Assembly: GCA_951217055.1 (NCBI GenBank)
Contig: OX578280.1
Location: 17,833,394 to 17,897,393, forward strand
Reading direction: 5' to 3'
Length of the DNA: 64,000 bases
From: Gerris lacustris
Taxonomy: Eukaryota; Arthropoda; Insecta; Hemiptera; Gerridae
Part shown: one piece after another, positions 22,482 through 33,734 of the stretch
How positions within the stretch are numbered: position 1 is the stretch's first letter
How the letters are laid out: each line of letters opens with the position of its first letter
Translations under genes and position numbers: made by a program
The notes under the pieces: generated by a model
Told to the model about the DNA's origin: nothing
Databases searched by the model: none
What the model saw: the letters and a program-made list of their open reading frames with translations, nothing else

Positions 22482-23141
22482 AGTAACGTTCACGCGTGTG
22501 ACGATAACTTGAGTAAAAGTTGACCGATTTAGTTGAAATTTGGTATACATGATCCTCTTACTAATACTCAGGCTAAGTTCGTTGGACAGCGTGATCCGTC
22601 CAAGAGTTCGCGCGCAACGCTCGCATAAACGAGAGGTTCAAAAATTAAATTGGAATTTCAGGACGGGAAAAGATTCTATCATCATCTATTCGATGAGACG
22701 AACATTTTTTTTAAATAACATTCTTTAATAAAACCAACAACGACACCGCTATGAATTAATAAAGATCGCTAAAACTATTAAAGCGGATTCTATTAGCTAA
22801 ACGATTATAATAGAGAAAACAACATTTTTACCGATATCTTACGTTCTAACGTAACGATTTTAATAAAACTTCATAGACACCATCTAATGCACTATTTAAA
22901 CAAGCATGCAAAATTTCAATTTGATACATGCAGTAGTTTATTTGTAGCAAAGAGAAACATTTTATAATAATTGAAAAGGTGATGTGTGATTAGTGATTAG
23001 AGGAATAGTAAGAATGCGGGGTGGTTCCCTTACTACTAGCCGCTGTACTACTATACCCATTATCTATCAACTCATCATGATTCATGATTATATATTTTTT
23101 CAATATTCAATACATATTTATTACTATACGCTCGCTTCAAT
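22358..23141 (+). mobile_element. Family I, copy 3, in a possible TIR element
   Basis: ATTGAAGCGAGCGTA (22358-22372) is repeated inverted as TACGCTCGCTTCAAT at 23127-23141. Next to the left end comes the family I body with ACGATAACTTGAGTAAAAGT. No target duplication is seen, so the terminal pairing may be fortuitous or may mark the real ends of the family, which copies 1 and 2 have lost. Confidence 0.5.
22404..22481. repeat. (CTGT)n microsatellite, about 19 units
   Basis: An uninterrupted tetranucleotide run within family I copy 3. Other families in this window (G, P) also carry short GACAGACAGAC tracts at the equivalent of a repeat centre. Confidence 0.97.
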
Positions 23142-23189
23142 GATAGAGCCACGCGATGCCTAGTTTATTTTAGTACAAAGTATGATTGA

Positions 23190-23625
23190 AAAGAAATAAA
23201 TCGGCCCGAGACAACTTAGACAAACTTTTTCTCATAAACGAGTTCAAATTACTTAGCCCAATGTTTTCCATTTATTAAATTTCGAGTTTTCGTAGATGCA
23301 TTTAATTATTATTGAACATTTCATCAACATTTACCATAAAAATAATTTCTCCTTGGCGGGGAATCGAACCCATTCTCTCTCCGTCTGCTTTTAAAGCTAT
23401 TTTCTCAGGAACTAGATTATCCCAGGAAAACGGCTTATATCGTTAGATTCGTATAAATGGACTACATTTTAGAATTTTTTAATCAAAATCGTCGGAACTG
23501 TTTTCGATAAATAATAAAATCTTTTTCACGTTTTTTTTTCAGAGTTTTTGAGGGGTAGCACCCCCAAATTTGGGGCTAAAATTAATTTCTCGATTTCACC
23601 TCGGGATATGATTTTTCTGAACATA
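23190..23625 (+). repeat. Family B, copy 2, left part (split by a transposon)
   Basis: CGGCCCGAGACAACTTAGAC, GGCGGGGAATCGAACCC and CACCCCCAAATTTGGGGC are present. The copy is interrupted after TTTTTCTGAACATA and continues at 24657. Confidence 0.82.
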
Positions 23626-24656
23626 CAGTAAAACCTGCTAAAGTGACCACCCGTGTATATTGACCACCTGGTCAATGTGACCACTTTTTCATGGTCCCTT
23701 CAGAAATTCAATACCTTCCTGTACATTTTCTTCTGCTTATTGTGACCATCTGCCTATATTGACCAGTGACCATCTTCTTCTGGTCCCTTAAAGTAAATTT
23801 ATTTCGGTTAAAGTGACCAAAGTAAAAAAAAATAAAAATAAACATTAGTGAGAATTTTGAAACATTCAGTTTTTAATTTACTTTCTTAGAACTAATATAG
23901 TACTAGTTATTTCAATTTCAATAAAACCCTCTTTACTTTTTTTTTTTTTATAGGAATTATTAGAAGGATTTATATCAAGAAAATCAGTAAAATGAAATAA
24001 TTCTTGCTGGTTCTAAGAGTTAACTATATAGAAGTACATCATTTCTCTGTATTTTTTTTTTTTTTCACTTCATCCTCATTTCTTTGGAATATCTCCTCTT
24101 CTGTTTTTATTTTATTTCTAGCTCAGTTCTTAGTATGATTTAGAAAGTAAACAGTTAAAAGGAGTAATTTTTTTAATTTTTGTTTTTTCATGTGCATTGT
24201 GTATTTTGCACTGACATGACCTTAAAAAAATGTTTAGATTTTACTATTAAACAGTAATCAGTATAATACATTTTTTTAGGTACATGTTTTTTTTTTTTAA
24301 CTTTTTAAAGATAAATGTCTCACCTCGTTTTTTGCATAAATTGTAAAAAAAGTAGCTAATCAATTTCAGAAAATATGATCCAATCATATTTGCTTTGGCT
24401 ATTAAAAAGTTAATTTTACGAGGAGAGACTATTTTATTTTTCCATATTTCAGAAAGGTTTAATTTTACTAAAAAAAAAAAAAAAGATTGTGTGACTATTC
24501 CATAAATGTTCCTATTCACCCTTTACATAATATGTAACATTATAAAAAAATCAAGAATGAGCAATTTTTTTTTACTCATTTTGGGTATGTTGAACACCTG
24601 CCTAAGGTGACCAGTTTTGGTCGGTCCCTTCGGTGGTCACTATATCCAGGTTTTAC
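23626..24656. mobile_element. Pogo-like transposon remnant, about 1.03 kb, inserted in family B
   Basis: The left end CAGTAAAACCTGCTAAAGTG follows a TA dinucleotide. The right end, read in reverse, gives TAAAACCTGGATATAGTGAC and then GACCACC, so subterminal sequences are inverted repeats. CAGTR-AACC ends at TA sites are typical of pogo/Tigger elements. The last bases of the right TIR are eroded. The interior is A/T-rich with no convincing transposase; a 90-codon minus frame at 24247 has no recognisable motif. Confidence 0.75.
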
Positions 24657-24835
24657 ATGCAAAATTTCGTCAAAATCGGCCCAGTAGTTAAAGCTTCACG
24701 AGTCGGCACAGACGACAGTAAGACATTTTTTAAAAACCACTTTTTTGGATTCAGAGGACCTGAAAATGAATAAATCCATCAAAATCTAATATTTGCCCTA
24801 TCCCAAAGCACTTTCTTTACATGAGAAAGAAAAAA
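24657..24835 (+). repeat. Family B, copy 2, right part
   Basis: It continues the interrupted copy with AAAATTTCGTCAAAATCGGC, CCAGTAGTTAAAGC and AGAGGACCTGAAAATG. Confidence 0.8.
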
Positions 24836-25371
24836 CTTTAAATATATCTTCTTATGAATTCTATGCTATTAAGACATTAACTATATTTCAATCATAACTG
24901 CGTAAAATACTTTTTATTTATTTTAACATCAATTTGTAATAAATTATGAACTTCAATATTGCTTGTACTTTCTGTTGTATTTTGACATGGTAAATTATTA
25001 ATTACCTATGAAAAGAAAAAAACATCGTTTACAAAACAGGATTTTCGTGATCTTTTTTTACCTCTATAATGAATGCTAATAGATTAGGTCTTCCCCTGAA
25101 CACATTTCTTAAGAAATCTCTGACTACAATGCTGCGTGGAGCTTGGTTTTTATTCCTAATAATGAATTAAGTACGAAAAAGTTCCATTCTCTTAAACTAA
25201 AATGATCGTAAAAGGATTATAGGTAAGTTTTAAAAATGCATTTCATTCAAGTGAATAAAATAAAATTAAGCAAGAAATTAAAGATTTATTAAGAAAGTTA
25301 TTAGTGTCAAATGGAATAAGTCATATTCATAAATGAAATAGACTGATTAGTGTTCACCAGCCATTGTATAA
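24836..25371. other. Intergenic, AT-rich
   Basis: No supported feature. Confidence 0.45.
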
Positions 25372-25810
25372 CTTATTAAATTGTTTCCCCCCTTTTTTTA
25401 ATGTCAAAATTATTTTGATTTTTTACATGAATTAAAGTATCAATTAAGTAAAAGTTAAAGAGCGTAGTCCGTTGAAATTAATTTGGTGCTATCTGCGGTC
25501 TACTTTTAACAAACCATCCAAATTTCATAAAAAATCAGATAAATGCTTTTGATTATATAGGTGTAAATAAAAGTATGTTTTTGCGCATTTCAATGAGAAA
25601 CAAATAGGTGCAGAAGGTTGAAATTTATATGGAACCAACAATGGGCTAATTATGACCTCCCGTCTAAATTTAATTGAAATCGGACATTTAGATACGTCTA
25701 CAGAATGAAACTGAACCAAAAATGTTCTCTGATGTCTGAAACGGACTTCCTTCTTGGAATTTTTGAAATCAGAGACCTAAAATTTTTTCGTTCTTTAGAA
25801 GGATCACATT
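25372..25810 (-). repeat. Family G, copy 3, left part (split by element R)
   Basis: TTGTTTCCCCCCTTTTT, GAAATTAATTTGGTGCTATC and ATATGGAACCAACAATGGGC are the reverse of copy 1. It stops at the 3-bp duplication ATT and resumes at 26574. Confidence 0.82.
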
Positions 25811-26573
25811 AGGTTTGTTCCAACCACCAGTTCCGAATCAGTTTCGGAAAGTCCGTGATTGACGTAATGCGCATGCGTGATCATTGACCGTTGGGAATTG
25901 ATTTGTGATTTCGTTTTTGTTGGAACGCTCCTTTCTCGAACCAAACTGTTTGCCGTGGTAGGTTTTAGCACTGTTATCAGAACAACTTTTGAGTTGATCG
26001 TTTATGTGATTTTGCGTTCCTGTGCTATCGAAAATACCTGAACTTATTACTATTAAAGATATGGATGATGGATAAGTCAATAGTTGATGAAGATAAGTGC
26101 CAGCCGAAAGAAATATTGCGGAAATAATTCGGATTCTTTCGATATTTGTTTGAAAATGGAATAAGTATCAAAAGTCCATTTTGGAAAATAGGTCCAATTT
26201 TTATTTTTTTCAGAAATATCTAGAAAATGCCAATTATATGCACAAAAACATTTTAAAAAGAACAGTTGATTCGCAAGAAAGGAGAATAATTATAATAGGC
26301 GAGCGAAATCAAAACAAAAACAATGAAGCGGAGCGGAAGGTTACGTTTCTGTTCACCCAAACTCAATCCCAAACTACTAGTCCCTGCTGCCGATCGCTGA
26401 CTGCTCTGACTGGTTCCAAACTAATCCGTGATTCAATCAGAGCGTGGTTGGAACAGCCGATTAACAGTCGGAGTCAGTCAGAGTTTGAGTTTGGGCTCGT
26501 TGGAACTCTTTTTTCCAAATGCGCATGCGTCGTACAGTTCCAAACCAGTTTGAAGAGTGGTTGGAACAAACCT
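25811..26573. mobile_element. Element R: 17-bp TIR and 3-bp target duplication, PIF/Harbinger-like
   Basis: AGGTTTGTTCCAACCAC at 25811-25827 is inverted exactly at the right end (26557-26573). Both ends are bordered by ATT, and excision in thought restores the family G sequence GATCACATTGTTTCCG, so the borders are exact. A 3-bp duplication fits PIF/Harbinger. Subterminal GTTCCAAAC-like phrases recur many times (25830, 26410, 26450, 26500, 26540), possible binding sites for a transposase. Open frames of 80 (minus) and 160 codons (plus, from 26181) lack recognisable domains, so it is treated as non-autonomous. Confidence 0.82.
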
Positions 26574-26612
26574 ATTGTTTCCGTTAACTTCGGTAAGCTC
26601 GGAAGCAAAATT
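26574..26612 (-). repeat. Family G, copy 3, right part
   Basis: TTTCCGTTAACTTCGGTAAG and CTCGGAAGC are the reverse of the first bases of copy 1. Confidence 0.7.
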
Positions 26613-27465
26613 GTGTTTTTTAAAAAAATGCAGAAAATCATTCTACAGAAGTGTATTTCTTGACTACCTTTTGAATTGAATCAAATAAGTTAATAGAAGG
26701 CTCAAAGAGATACCTACATTTTATACTGAAAGTTTTCAACAACAACAATTTCCTGGTATAGTTATTGAATTAACTATAAACGTTTTAAAGTAAATGCCAA
26801 TTATTTCATAAGTGCTCCAATAACCAAGCATTCCCGTCAAGAACTAATGGTGCAAAACAATTTTGATTTCATAACTGTATTATGGTCGATGGATTTGAGT
26901 AACTTGGAGGACTATTTTATTTTACCATCTAGAGGTTTTTGTTTTTTTTCGTAAGATAATAATTCCCTTAAAGGTAAAAATCAGATAATAAAAAAAAAAT
27001 TATATTTTAAGTTGTTAAAAAAATAAACCGTGAATACATTTTTATGGTATTCAGTAAGTTAAAAAAAAATACAGTTTAAATTCAAAATTATCTATTTCTA
27101 AAGCCGGTTATAAAAAATGAGATTAAAAAAGTAAGATTTACTCAAGTTTACGCATTAAGTTTGAATTATAAACATTCAAAATAATTTGTTTTAAGAAATG
27201 CAATAACTTTTGTTGATATCCTATTTTGATTGTACCTAAAACAATCAGTGTAAATTAAAACATTGCTATATTTTATGAAATCAAATTTTAAATTAAATTG
27301 ATAAGGGCAAAAAACCTCACGCAACCCTAAAATTTGACGGATATTTTTGTGCGTATGAAAAAAATTGAATTTAAGGTTTAAAAATTAGCTAATATTAATG
27401 ATTAGATGTGTAAAAAAGCTGAGTTTTGTATCTCAAACAATTCCTGAGACATCGTCAAAAAATTA
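26613..27465. other. Intergenic, AT-rich
   Basis: No gene or assigned repeat is visible. Several A-runs occur near 26990-27080. Confidence 0.45.
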
Positions 27466-28009
27466 AAATATTTTTATCTACGGTTGATACCAAATATAAA
27501 CATTGTATCTCTGTTTAGATGCGTAGAAAGTGATTCTTTTCGAAGCAATACTCATTGCGTATGCGCGTTCATAATGAGGTGAAGAATTCCTCTTTTTTCC
27601 GACCTTTTCCGCCCTAGGTCGGAAAAAAGAGGAATTCTTCACATTAACGCACGATTAGCGAGTTTGTTTACATTTTAATTTGTTGTTTATATCGAGTATT
27701 TAGAGAAACAATTGGTGATTATGAAGAAAATGAGGAGAATTATACGCCTTCCGAAATAATTAATTCGGCACAAAATACAACTAATGAATTAATTTCATCT
27801 TAATCAAAAGAGAAATACGTACTTACAAACAGGAAGTTTATTAATATTATTTTTTTCTGTATTTATTATTAAAATCCAACAATCGTAGATAAAGTACGGT
27901 ACGCAAATCGTGCGAAAACTGCAGTTTTCTTTGCTCTTGTGGTTTTACTACCCTCGCTGTCGCTTGGGTTCAAATACCACACTCGCATGCAAAATGCTAC
28001 TCTCCGCAC
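27466..28009 (+). repeat. Interspersed repeat family M, copy 1, with a long perfect hairpin
   Basis: It is reversed relative to the copy at 40310-40682. Shared blocks include TCTACGGTTGATACCAAATA / its counterpart, CGCGTTCATAATG, GCACGATTAGCGAGTTTGTT, TTATTAAAATCCAACAATCG, TAGATAAAGTACGGTACGCA and GCAAAATGCTACTCTCCGCA. Copy 1 is longer because of extra sequence between 27690 and 27840. No coding content. Confidence 0.85.
27579..27642. repeat. 26-bp perfect inverted repeat (hairpin) inside family M
   Basis: Arms 27579-27604 and 27617-27642 are exact complements (GTGAAGAATTCCTCTTTTTT...) around a 12-nt loop ending CGCCCTA. Copy 2 of the family keeps a 19-bp stem at the same place with different bases on both arms. 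Confidence 0.95.
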
Positions 28010-28244
28010 TAGACCGGTAATGTACTATTTTTGACACATCTCAAAAACAGTGCGTTTGCGGACCCATTGTTTATATTAACTTTTTTCTTAGAATTAGCCC
28101 AGAAATAATACCCTTCACTTTCCGACACATATTTTGAAACACTCGATATAATAAAATAAGAAGCGTTTTATAATGTAAAAAAATTATCTTCTACTAGGTG
28201 TATTTTAACATATTGTTTAGGTAGAAATGTATCAGTCTAAAATC

Positions 28245-28660
28245 AACACAGATCCTTGCTATTCTCAATTTTTATTTGATTCACATTCAATATCCACAAA
28301 GTTATTATATTTGGGTAGAAATTGAGGATATCGAGGATCAGCCAAAAATGAAACTCTAAGTTGCGGGGATTTACTTTAATTTTTACTTTTGACTGATCTT
28401 TGCTATCCTCAATTTCTATTTAATTCACAGTCAATATCCACATGGTTATTATATAAGTAGAAATTGAGGATCAGTCAAAAGTAAAACTTGAAGTTGTGGA
28501 TTTACATTAATTTTTACTTTTGACTGATCTTTGCTATCCTCAATTTCTATTTAATTCACAGTCTATATTGACATACCTATAGATATTATTTGGGTAGAAA
28601 TTGAGGATAGCAAGGATCAGTCAAAAGAAAAACTCAAAGTTGAGTATTTACTTTGACTTT
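28245..28660. repeat. Tandem array of three hairpin-forming units, about 120-130 bp each
   Basis: Each unit contains CTTTGCTATCCTCAATTTCT and, 50-60 bases on, its approximate complement AGAAATTGAGGATAGC..., so each unit alone can fold into a hairpin. TTTTTACTTTTGACTGATC begins units at about 28379 and 28515. The first unit is the most diverged. Confidence 0.85.
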
Positions 28661-28778
28661 TACTTGTGCTACTTACTCGATTTATATTTAATTCAAAGTC
28701 GATATCCCTATGGATATTATTTAGGTTATTCCGAATGCAGGAATATTAATAAAACGTTTCACAGCTTAAAAGGTCCTT

Positions 28779-29086
28779 TGTATTATTATATTATTTTATT
28801 ATTGTATTATTATATTATTTTATTATTGTATTATTATATTATTTTATTAATGTATTATTATATTATTTTATTATTGTATTATTATATTATTTTATTATTG
28901 TATTATTATATTATTTTATTATTGTATTATTATATTATTTTATTATTGTATTATTATATTATTTTATTATTGTATTATTATATTATTATATTATTTTATT
29001 ATTGTATTATTATATTATTTTATTATTGTATTATTATATTATTATATTATTTTATTATTGTATTATTATATTATTATATTATTTTC
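28779..29086. repeat. A+T minisatellite, 24-bp unit TATTATTATATTATTTTATTATTG
   Basis: About twelve to thirteen units built only from A, T and one G are arranged head to tail, with a few shortened units near the right end. They create a long low-complexity open frame (Tyr/Ile/Leu) that is not a gene. Confidence 0.96.
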
Positions 29087-29089
29087 AAC

Positions 29090-30375
29090 CGCTTAAAAAG
29101 TTGAATAGTAATGGTTAGTTAAATCAAGTGCAGAACGTGAAGGAAAACACCTAATAATTTGCTTACATCTAATAGTGCAATTCTAACTAATCATTAAACA
29201 TTATTTTCAAAACTAAAAAACACGAAATATTACAAAAGTCATGAATAATGTTTTTAAAAAGTGCTAACACCTACTACTAAACTTTTACTACTTCAAAAAG
29301 ATACCGTACAATAATAAGTATTATTAAATGTTAGCAATAATTTTAAAGAGAAAAAACTCCAAAAGTAAAAAAAAAATCCTTCAATGTAGAGTTACAATCA
29401 TAAATGTCCATTGCCCAATCTCACTAATCTTCATAAGTTTATTATAAAATAAAATAAAGAATAAAGATAGATAAATAAATATTATTTAATGCGGTATATA
29501 GCTGTGTTAGTAGGTAAAGAAGGAAGAATTTTCGTGTCATCCCTGTCAGTTTTATGATTGAAGACTGGTTGAAAGAGGTTGTAGATTATACCTTTAGAGA
29601 AGGTAAGATTTAGACAGGTAAAGGCTAGGTATATCCTATATACACAGATATACCACGAGAGTGAATGTCTCAAAGTGCTTTTTAGTATCTCTTTTTAAAA
29701 GAAGGTATTTTTGTGCCAAGGCTGTAAAAAAACACATCATTCTCTTAAAGGTACCGCTATATACATAGAGAGAGAATTTACATTTGACTATGTTAAATGT
29801 GATTTTTAGAATAAAAAACATTCCATCTTCTGTGACAAGTTTGTTGTTTTATGCTTGTTTTGTAAAAAAACAAAAACAATTAATTCTAAAAATAGGATGT
29901 GGTGATGTTTTGTGTAGTGCATTTATGAAGGACAAAAGGATTTAACACTTTTTTTTTCATAATAGTTAAAAATATAAATTAGTACCTCACAATTGTTAAG
30001 TCCAACTTTTTTTAAATTGAAAATTAAAACATTTTTAAATTGGTATGTACTTTATCAAGCTGGCAAATAATTCTGGTGAAATATTAATAACTCTTTTGCA
30101 AGTAAATAATAATAGTCAATGTAGTCGACATTGGCAACCCTGTATAATTGCAAAAATGGAATAATTTACCTATCAGGTACAGAAATAATGTGTTAATACA
30201 TTATATTTTTATTTATTTATTTTTTTTTTTTTGCTCAAACTCATTTGGTGTTTGGTTATGCTGTCATGTATGTTTTAATTTATAATATAACTAGCCTTCA
30301 CCCATAGCTCGACGCGGGGCTCATGCTAGGTATTAGTGGCTATGCTATTATCATGTAGGCCTAGCAATAATAATT
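29090..30375. other. Intergenic, no supported gene
   Basis: AT-rich. Just before family E copy 3, 30290-30335 reads on the minus strand as a GCG-rich box ending AAGGCTAG before T, which resembles a decayed Helitron 3' end but has no good hairpin. Confidence 0.4.
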
Positions 30376-30381
30376 TCTAGA

Positions 30382-31007
30382 TAAAAAGAACTTTTTATAT
30401 ACTACGTTTTTAAATTTTCTGTTGAATCGTTTGTAATGTTGATAATATAATTGTTATATAATATATAATGTTAGTGAAAAAAAAAATAGTTCCAAATTTA
30501 TTTACTTCACATAAATGACAATCATCTAAGAGCTGATCTTAAAGTTAAACCTATAAAAGGACAAATCTTTGTACAACGGATCTCCCCAACACTAAATCTA
30601 AACCGTGCCATCGATAGATTTGAAATAATATTAATAATATAATCGATAAATAATATAATCGATGTATTTCCTGTTTTGCTGTCATTCAATGTTTACCTCT
30701 AATAAAAAATCACAAATTTGAAACCCGTCAAAATGAAGATTGTAAATACTATGGGATAGGTCAAAACAAATAAAATAACTTGCGGATTTTTCCCGAGCTA
30801 TCTTTCCACACAGCAAAATTTGCTAAAAACTAATTAAATTCTGCTGAAAGATGGCTAAAAGTATTAAAATAATGCATTGTCATCGTGTTCTGAGCTATGC
30901 TAAAAGTTTCAAATGTCTAGTTATTCGGGAAGTTAGTTAGAAATCGATTGCCAGATTTGTACCGGACAAACAAACAAACAAGAAAGCAAGCTAATAAAAA
31001 CGTAGTA
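30382..31007 (-). mobile_element. Family E, copy 3 (full length)
   Basis: It is nearly identical in layout to copy 1 but reversed, with ATAAAAAGAACTTTTTATAT then ACTACGTTTTTA on the left and CTAATAAAAACGTAGTA on the right. ACCGTGCCATCGATAGA and TTTGTACCGGACAAACAAAC are the conserved interior blocks. Confidence 0.88.
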
Positions 31008-31625
31008 AAAAATGAAATGCCTAAATAGTTTTGTTTCCAAAACCTTCTCTCCGAATAGAATTAGGACTATATTATTTATCATTAATTTCATTACAAAGAA
31101 TATAATACTCTCCAAATCGTAGTTTGGAGTCTATCTATATATTTAAAAAATAGCCAATAAAAGCTAAGTAATATATTAATAAACAATGCTATAAAAGGTA
31201 TAATAAATAAGAAAATAAATGTAGTCAAAACCAATTAGACTGGGAAGTCATTGAACAATCATCAACCATAATGGTGTATTAATTTAATTACCTGTCTCAA
31301 CTCTCAATATGGCAGTTACACCAGTAAATATTTAATAACTCTAGTTCTAAGACAAATTCAAAAATAATAAATACTTGAATTAAAAAGCATTAGTGTGAGC
31401 TTCTAGCACCCTAATCATGAATTAAATCGGTCACAATTGCGGGCGTCATAAGAGCTCAAAGTCAATTTAAAAAAAAAAAAAAAAAAAACCCTAATTTTTT
31501 TATAGATTTTTTTTTGTAAAATTGGTTCTACTCAATATTTTTAGATGAAACCTAACCTACAAATTGTCGAACATGTTTCTCACCTCTGAAAAAAAAAAAA
31601 AAAAAAAATCGATTTCGTTTAGCCA
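31008..31625. other. Intergenic with poly-A/T runs
   Basis: Two A-runs (about 31470-31490 and 31588-31609) are the only notable content. Confidence 0.45.
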
Positions 31626-31629
31626 GTTG

Positions 31630-31945
31630 GCCAGTTCGTTGTAGCAGCACAACTACGTGAAAGGACTGATTTTTGAACCAAGTTTTAACTTTCCAGCTTC
31701 AAAACTGTGGGAGTTACGCGTGACATAGACAGACAGACGCACAGACAGACACACAGACAGACTGACATCCAGCTGTCTGTTTTATTACATTTATTTATTA
31801 CATTATGTATTACATATTTATTTCCACTCAAATCGTCTTAAAAACACCCAAAAAGGATAATTCTGTTAAAATCTCGGTTTCGGATTTTTTGGGTGAAAAC
31901 AATACTTTTCCTATATACCTTCGGAGAAGGTGAGGAAAAGTAAAG
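31630..31945 (+). repeat. Interspersed repeat family P, copy 2
   Basis: GCAGCACAACTACGTGAAAG, TTTGAACCAAGTTTTAAC, AAAACTGTGGGAGTTACGCG, a (ACAGACAG) run, CACCCAAAAAGGATAATTC and GAGGAAAAGTAAAG follow the same order as in copies 1 and 3. Confidence 0.8.
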
Positions 31946-32683
31946 AGTAGGTATTAGAAAATGATTGGTTATCATTCTGGTCCACCACTCTAAAATTTTT
32001 TATACAACACTAAACAAGGATTTAATCTTGGAAACGTAACAAGTCCATTAATGTTTGAGAAATCTTGACAAAGTGATTTCATAAATACTATACGATCTTA
32101 CGAGTAAGAAAGCTAAGTGCAAGGCCAATTAATCAGTTTATGAATGAAACTTTATTTTTAAAACTATGAATGTCTAAAAGTATAAAAGATGTAAACAATA
32201 CAAAACTTCTCAATGAATATAAAAACAAAATGTATATTTAGTTTCATTTTAAACTCATGACAAAAGATGAGAGCAAGGACGAAAGTATTACTTAGATGCA
32301 TTGTTCTTCAAGATTCATTAAGTTCTAAGCACCCATTCATAAATTGAAGATGAGTGTGACCTTGATCTCTTTACGTCATCATCTGAAGTTTAATCAGTAA
32401 AACACAGGATCTTAAAGAAACAAGAGATTAATAGGAATTGCAACTATTGAAATATAACTTTAATCTTAGTTTAACTCGATTAAGAACTATTTATTGAAAT
32501 GATAAAAACATTCAATGAGAACATTAACAGATAAAATGATTGACAGTAATAAGTATAAAAGATTAAAAAAAACAAAAACAATAAAAACAATAATACAATG
32601 AAACGTTTACAAAAAAGTACCTATAGATTGCCTCAATGGTTCTAGTTTGTTTTACACTGTTTTAATAAACAACTAATTCCAAT
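31946..32683. other. Intergenic, AT-rich
   Basis: No supported feature. Confidence 0.45.
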
Positions 32684-33391
32684 TTTTAGGGTCCGTAGGC
32701 AAAACCAAGGACTTATATTTTCCTGCGTGTGTTTGTCCGTCCGTCCTGTCGCGTGCTCTCACGGCTACACCTTTCGTCCGATCACTTTGAAATTTGGCAT
32801 GTATGTGTCTTGTACCTACCCACATATTGTAAAAATATAGCGACATAAAAAAAATATTTTTCAAAAAAATTAGGGTAAAAAAAACTTAAGGGTTAAATTT
32901 TTTTAATTTTTTTTCGACACCGTGAGGGGTATCATATGAAAGGGTACGTCGAGCTGATTACAAAAATATATAATTCTTTGGATATAACTTTGATAGGGCG
33001 AGCGTAGGCAAGTTTGAAGCGGGTGTGAAACGTGCCCCCCCCCCCCCCCCTCTATCTCGCTTATGTGAAGTGCAAAAAATCTGAAAAAAAGCCTGAACAT
33101 TCTTCGACCAAAAGTAAAGATACCACTTTTTGGAAATTTCGAAAAAAAATATTTTTTTTATAACTATGGTCTTTTCGATGTTTTTATATGGTTGTAGTCC
33201 GGTTCAGTGGCAAAAAAAAAACTTTATCAGAAGTTTGTTTATGTGTTTTGAGAATATCAGACCCATAGGATAGTTAAAAGTAACCTTTTTAGCATTTTAA
33301 AATACACCATCAATAGGGTACTACTTAAACTATACAGAGTTTCCTGCGGACCCTCCCTGTGCGCTGACTAGCACACACTTGACCTGTTTAT
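32684..33391 (+). repeat. Interspersed repeat family A, copy 2
   Basis: The start GGGTCCGTAGGCAAAACC and the end block with GGACCCTCC, a hairpin-like GCGCTGACTAGCAC and CTTGACCTG are both present. The middle has TTTGAAATTTGGCATGTATG, GGGTATCATATGAAAGGGTA and a run of 18 C near 33035. Confidence 0.87.
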
Positions 33392-33734
33392 TTATATATT
33401 TTCTCATGCTCTGTCACCATACCTAATTGTCATAGTCATTAGGAGTTGGCAAAATATGATATGTTCGGAAAAATTTTAATAAAAACTGGGCAATAACGTC
33501 ATATTTCTCATTGGCGGTGAATAAAAAAAAAAAAAAATACCTACCAAGTATTTCTTTTAGTAGTTGTCATTTAGGTTAAAATCTTTTTTAGAAAACGGAT
33601 TTTTCACAGCAAAACAAAGTTTAAAATTCGCTTTCTGAAAAATTATGTAAAATCAGACATAGTAAAGTTTGCTTTTTTGCCACAAAATTAAGACAGAATG
33701 TAAAGAATCTTTATTTATCCTCATCTTGGTGTTA

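Noticed and set aside
26181..26663. 160-codon frame in element R
   Set aside because: It crosses the right TIR and target duplication into family G and has no known domain, so it is a chance frame.
28601..29104. 167-codon open frame
   Set aside because: It is a by-product of the A/T minisatellite and encodes only Tyr/Ile/Leu repeats.
30290..30335. Minus-strand Helitron 3' end
   Set aside because: It ends in CTAG before T but lacks a good hairpin, and no 5' TC end or body could be defined.
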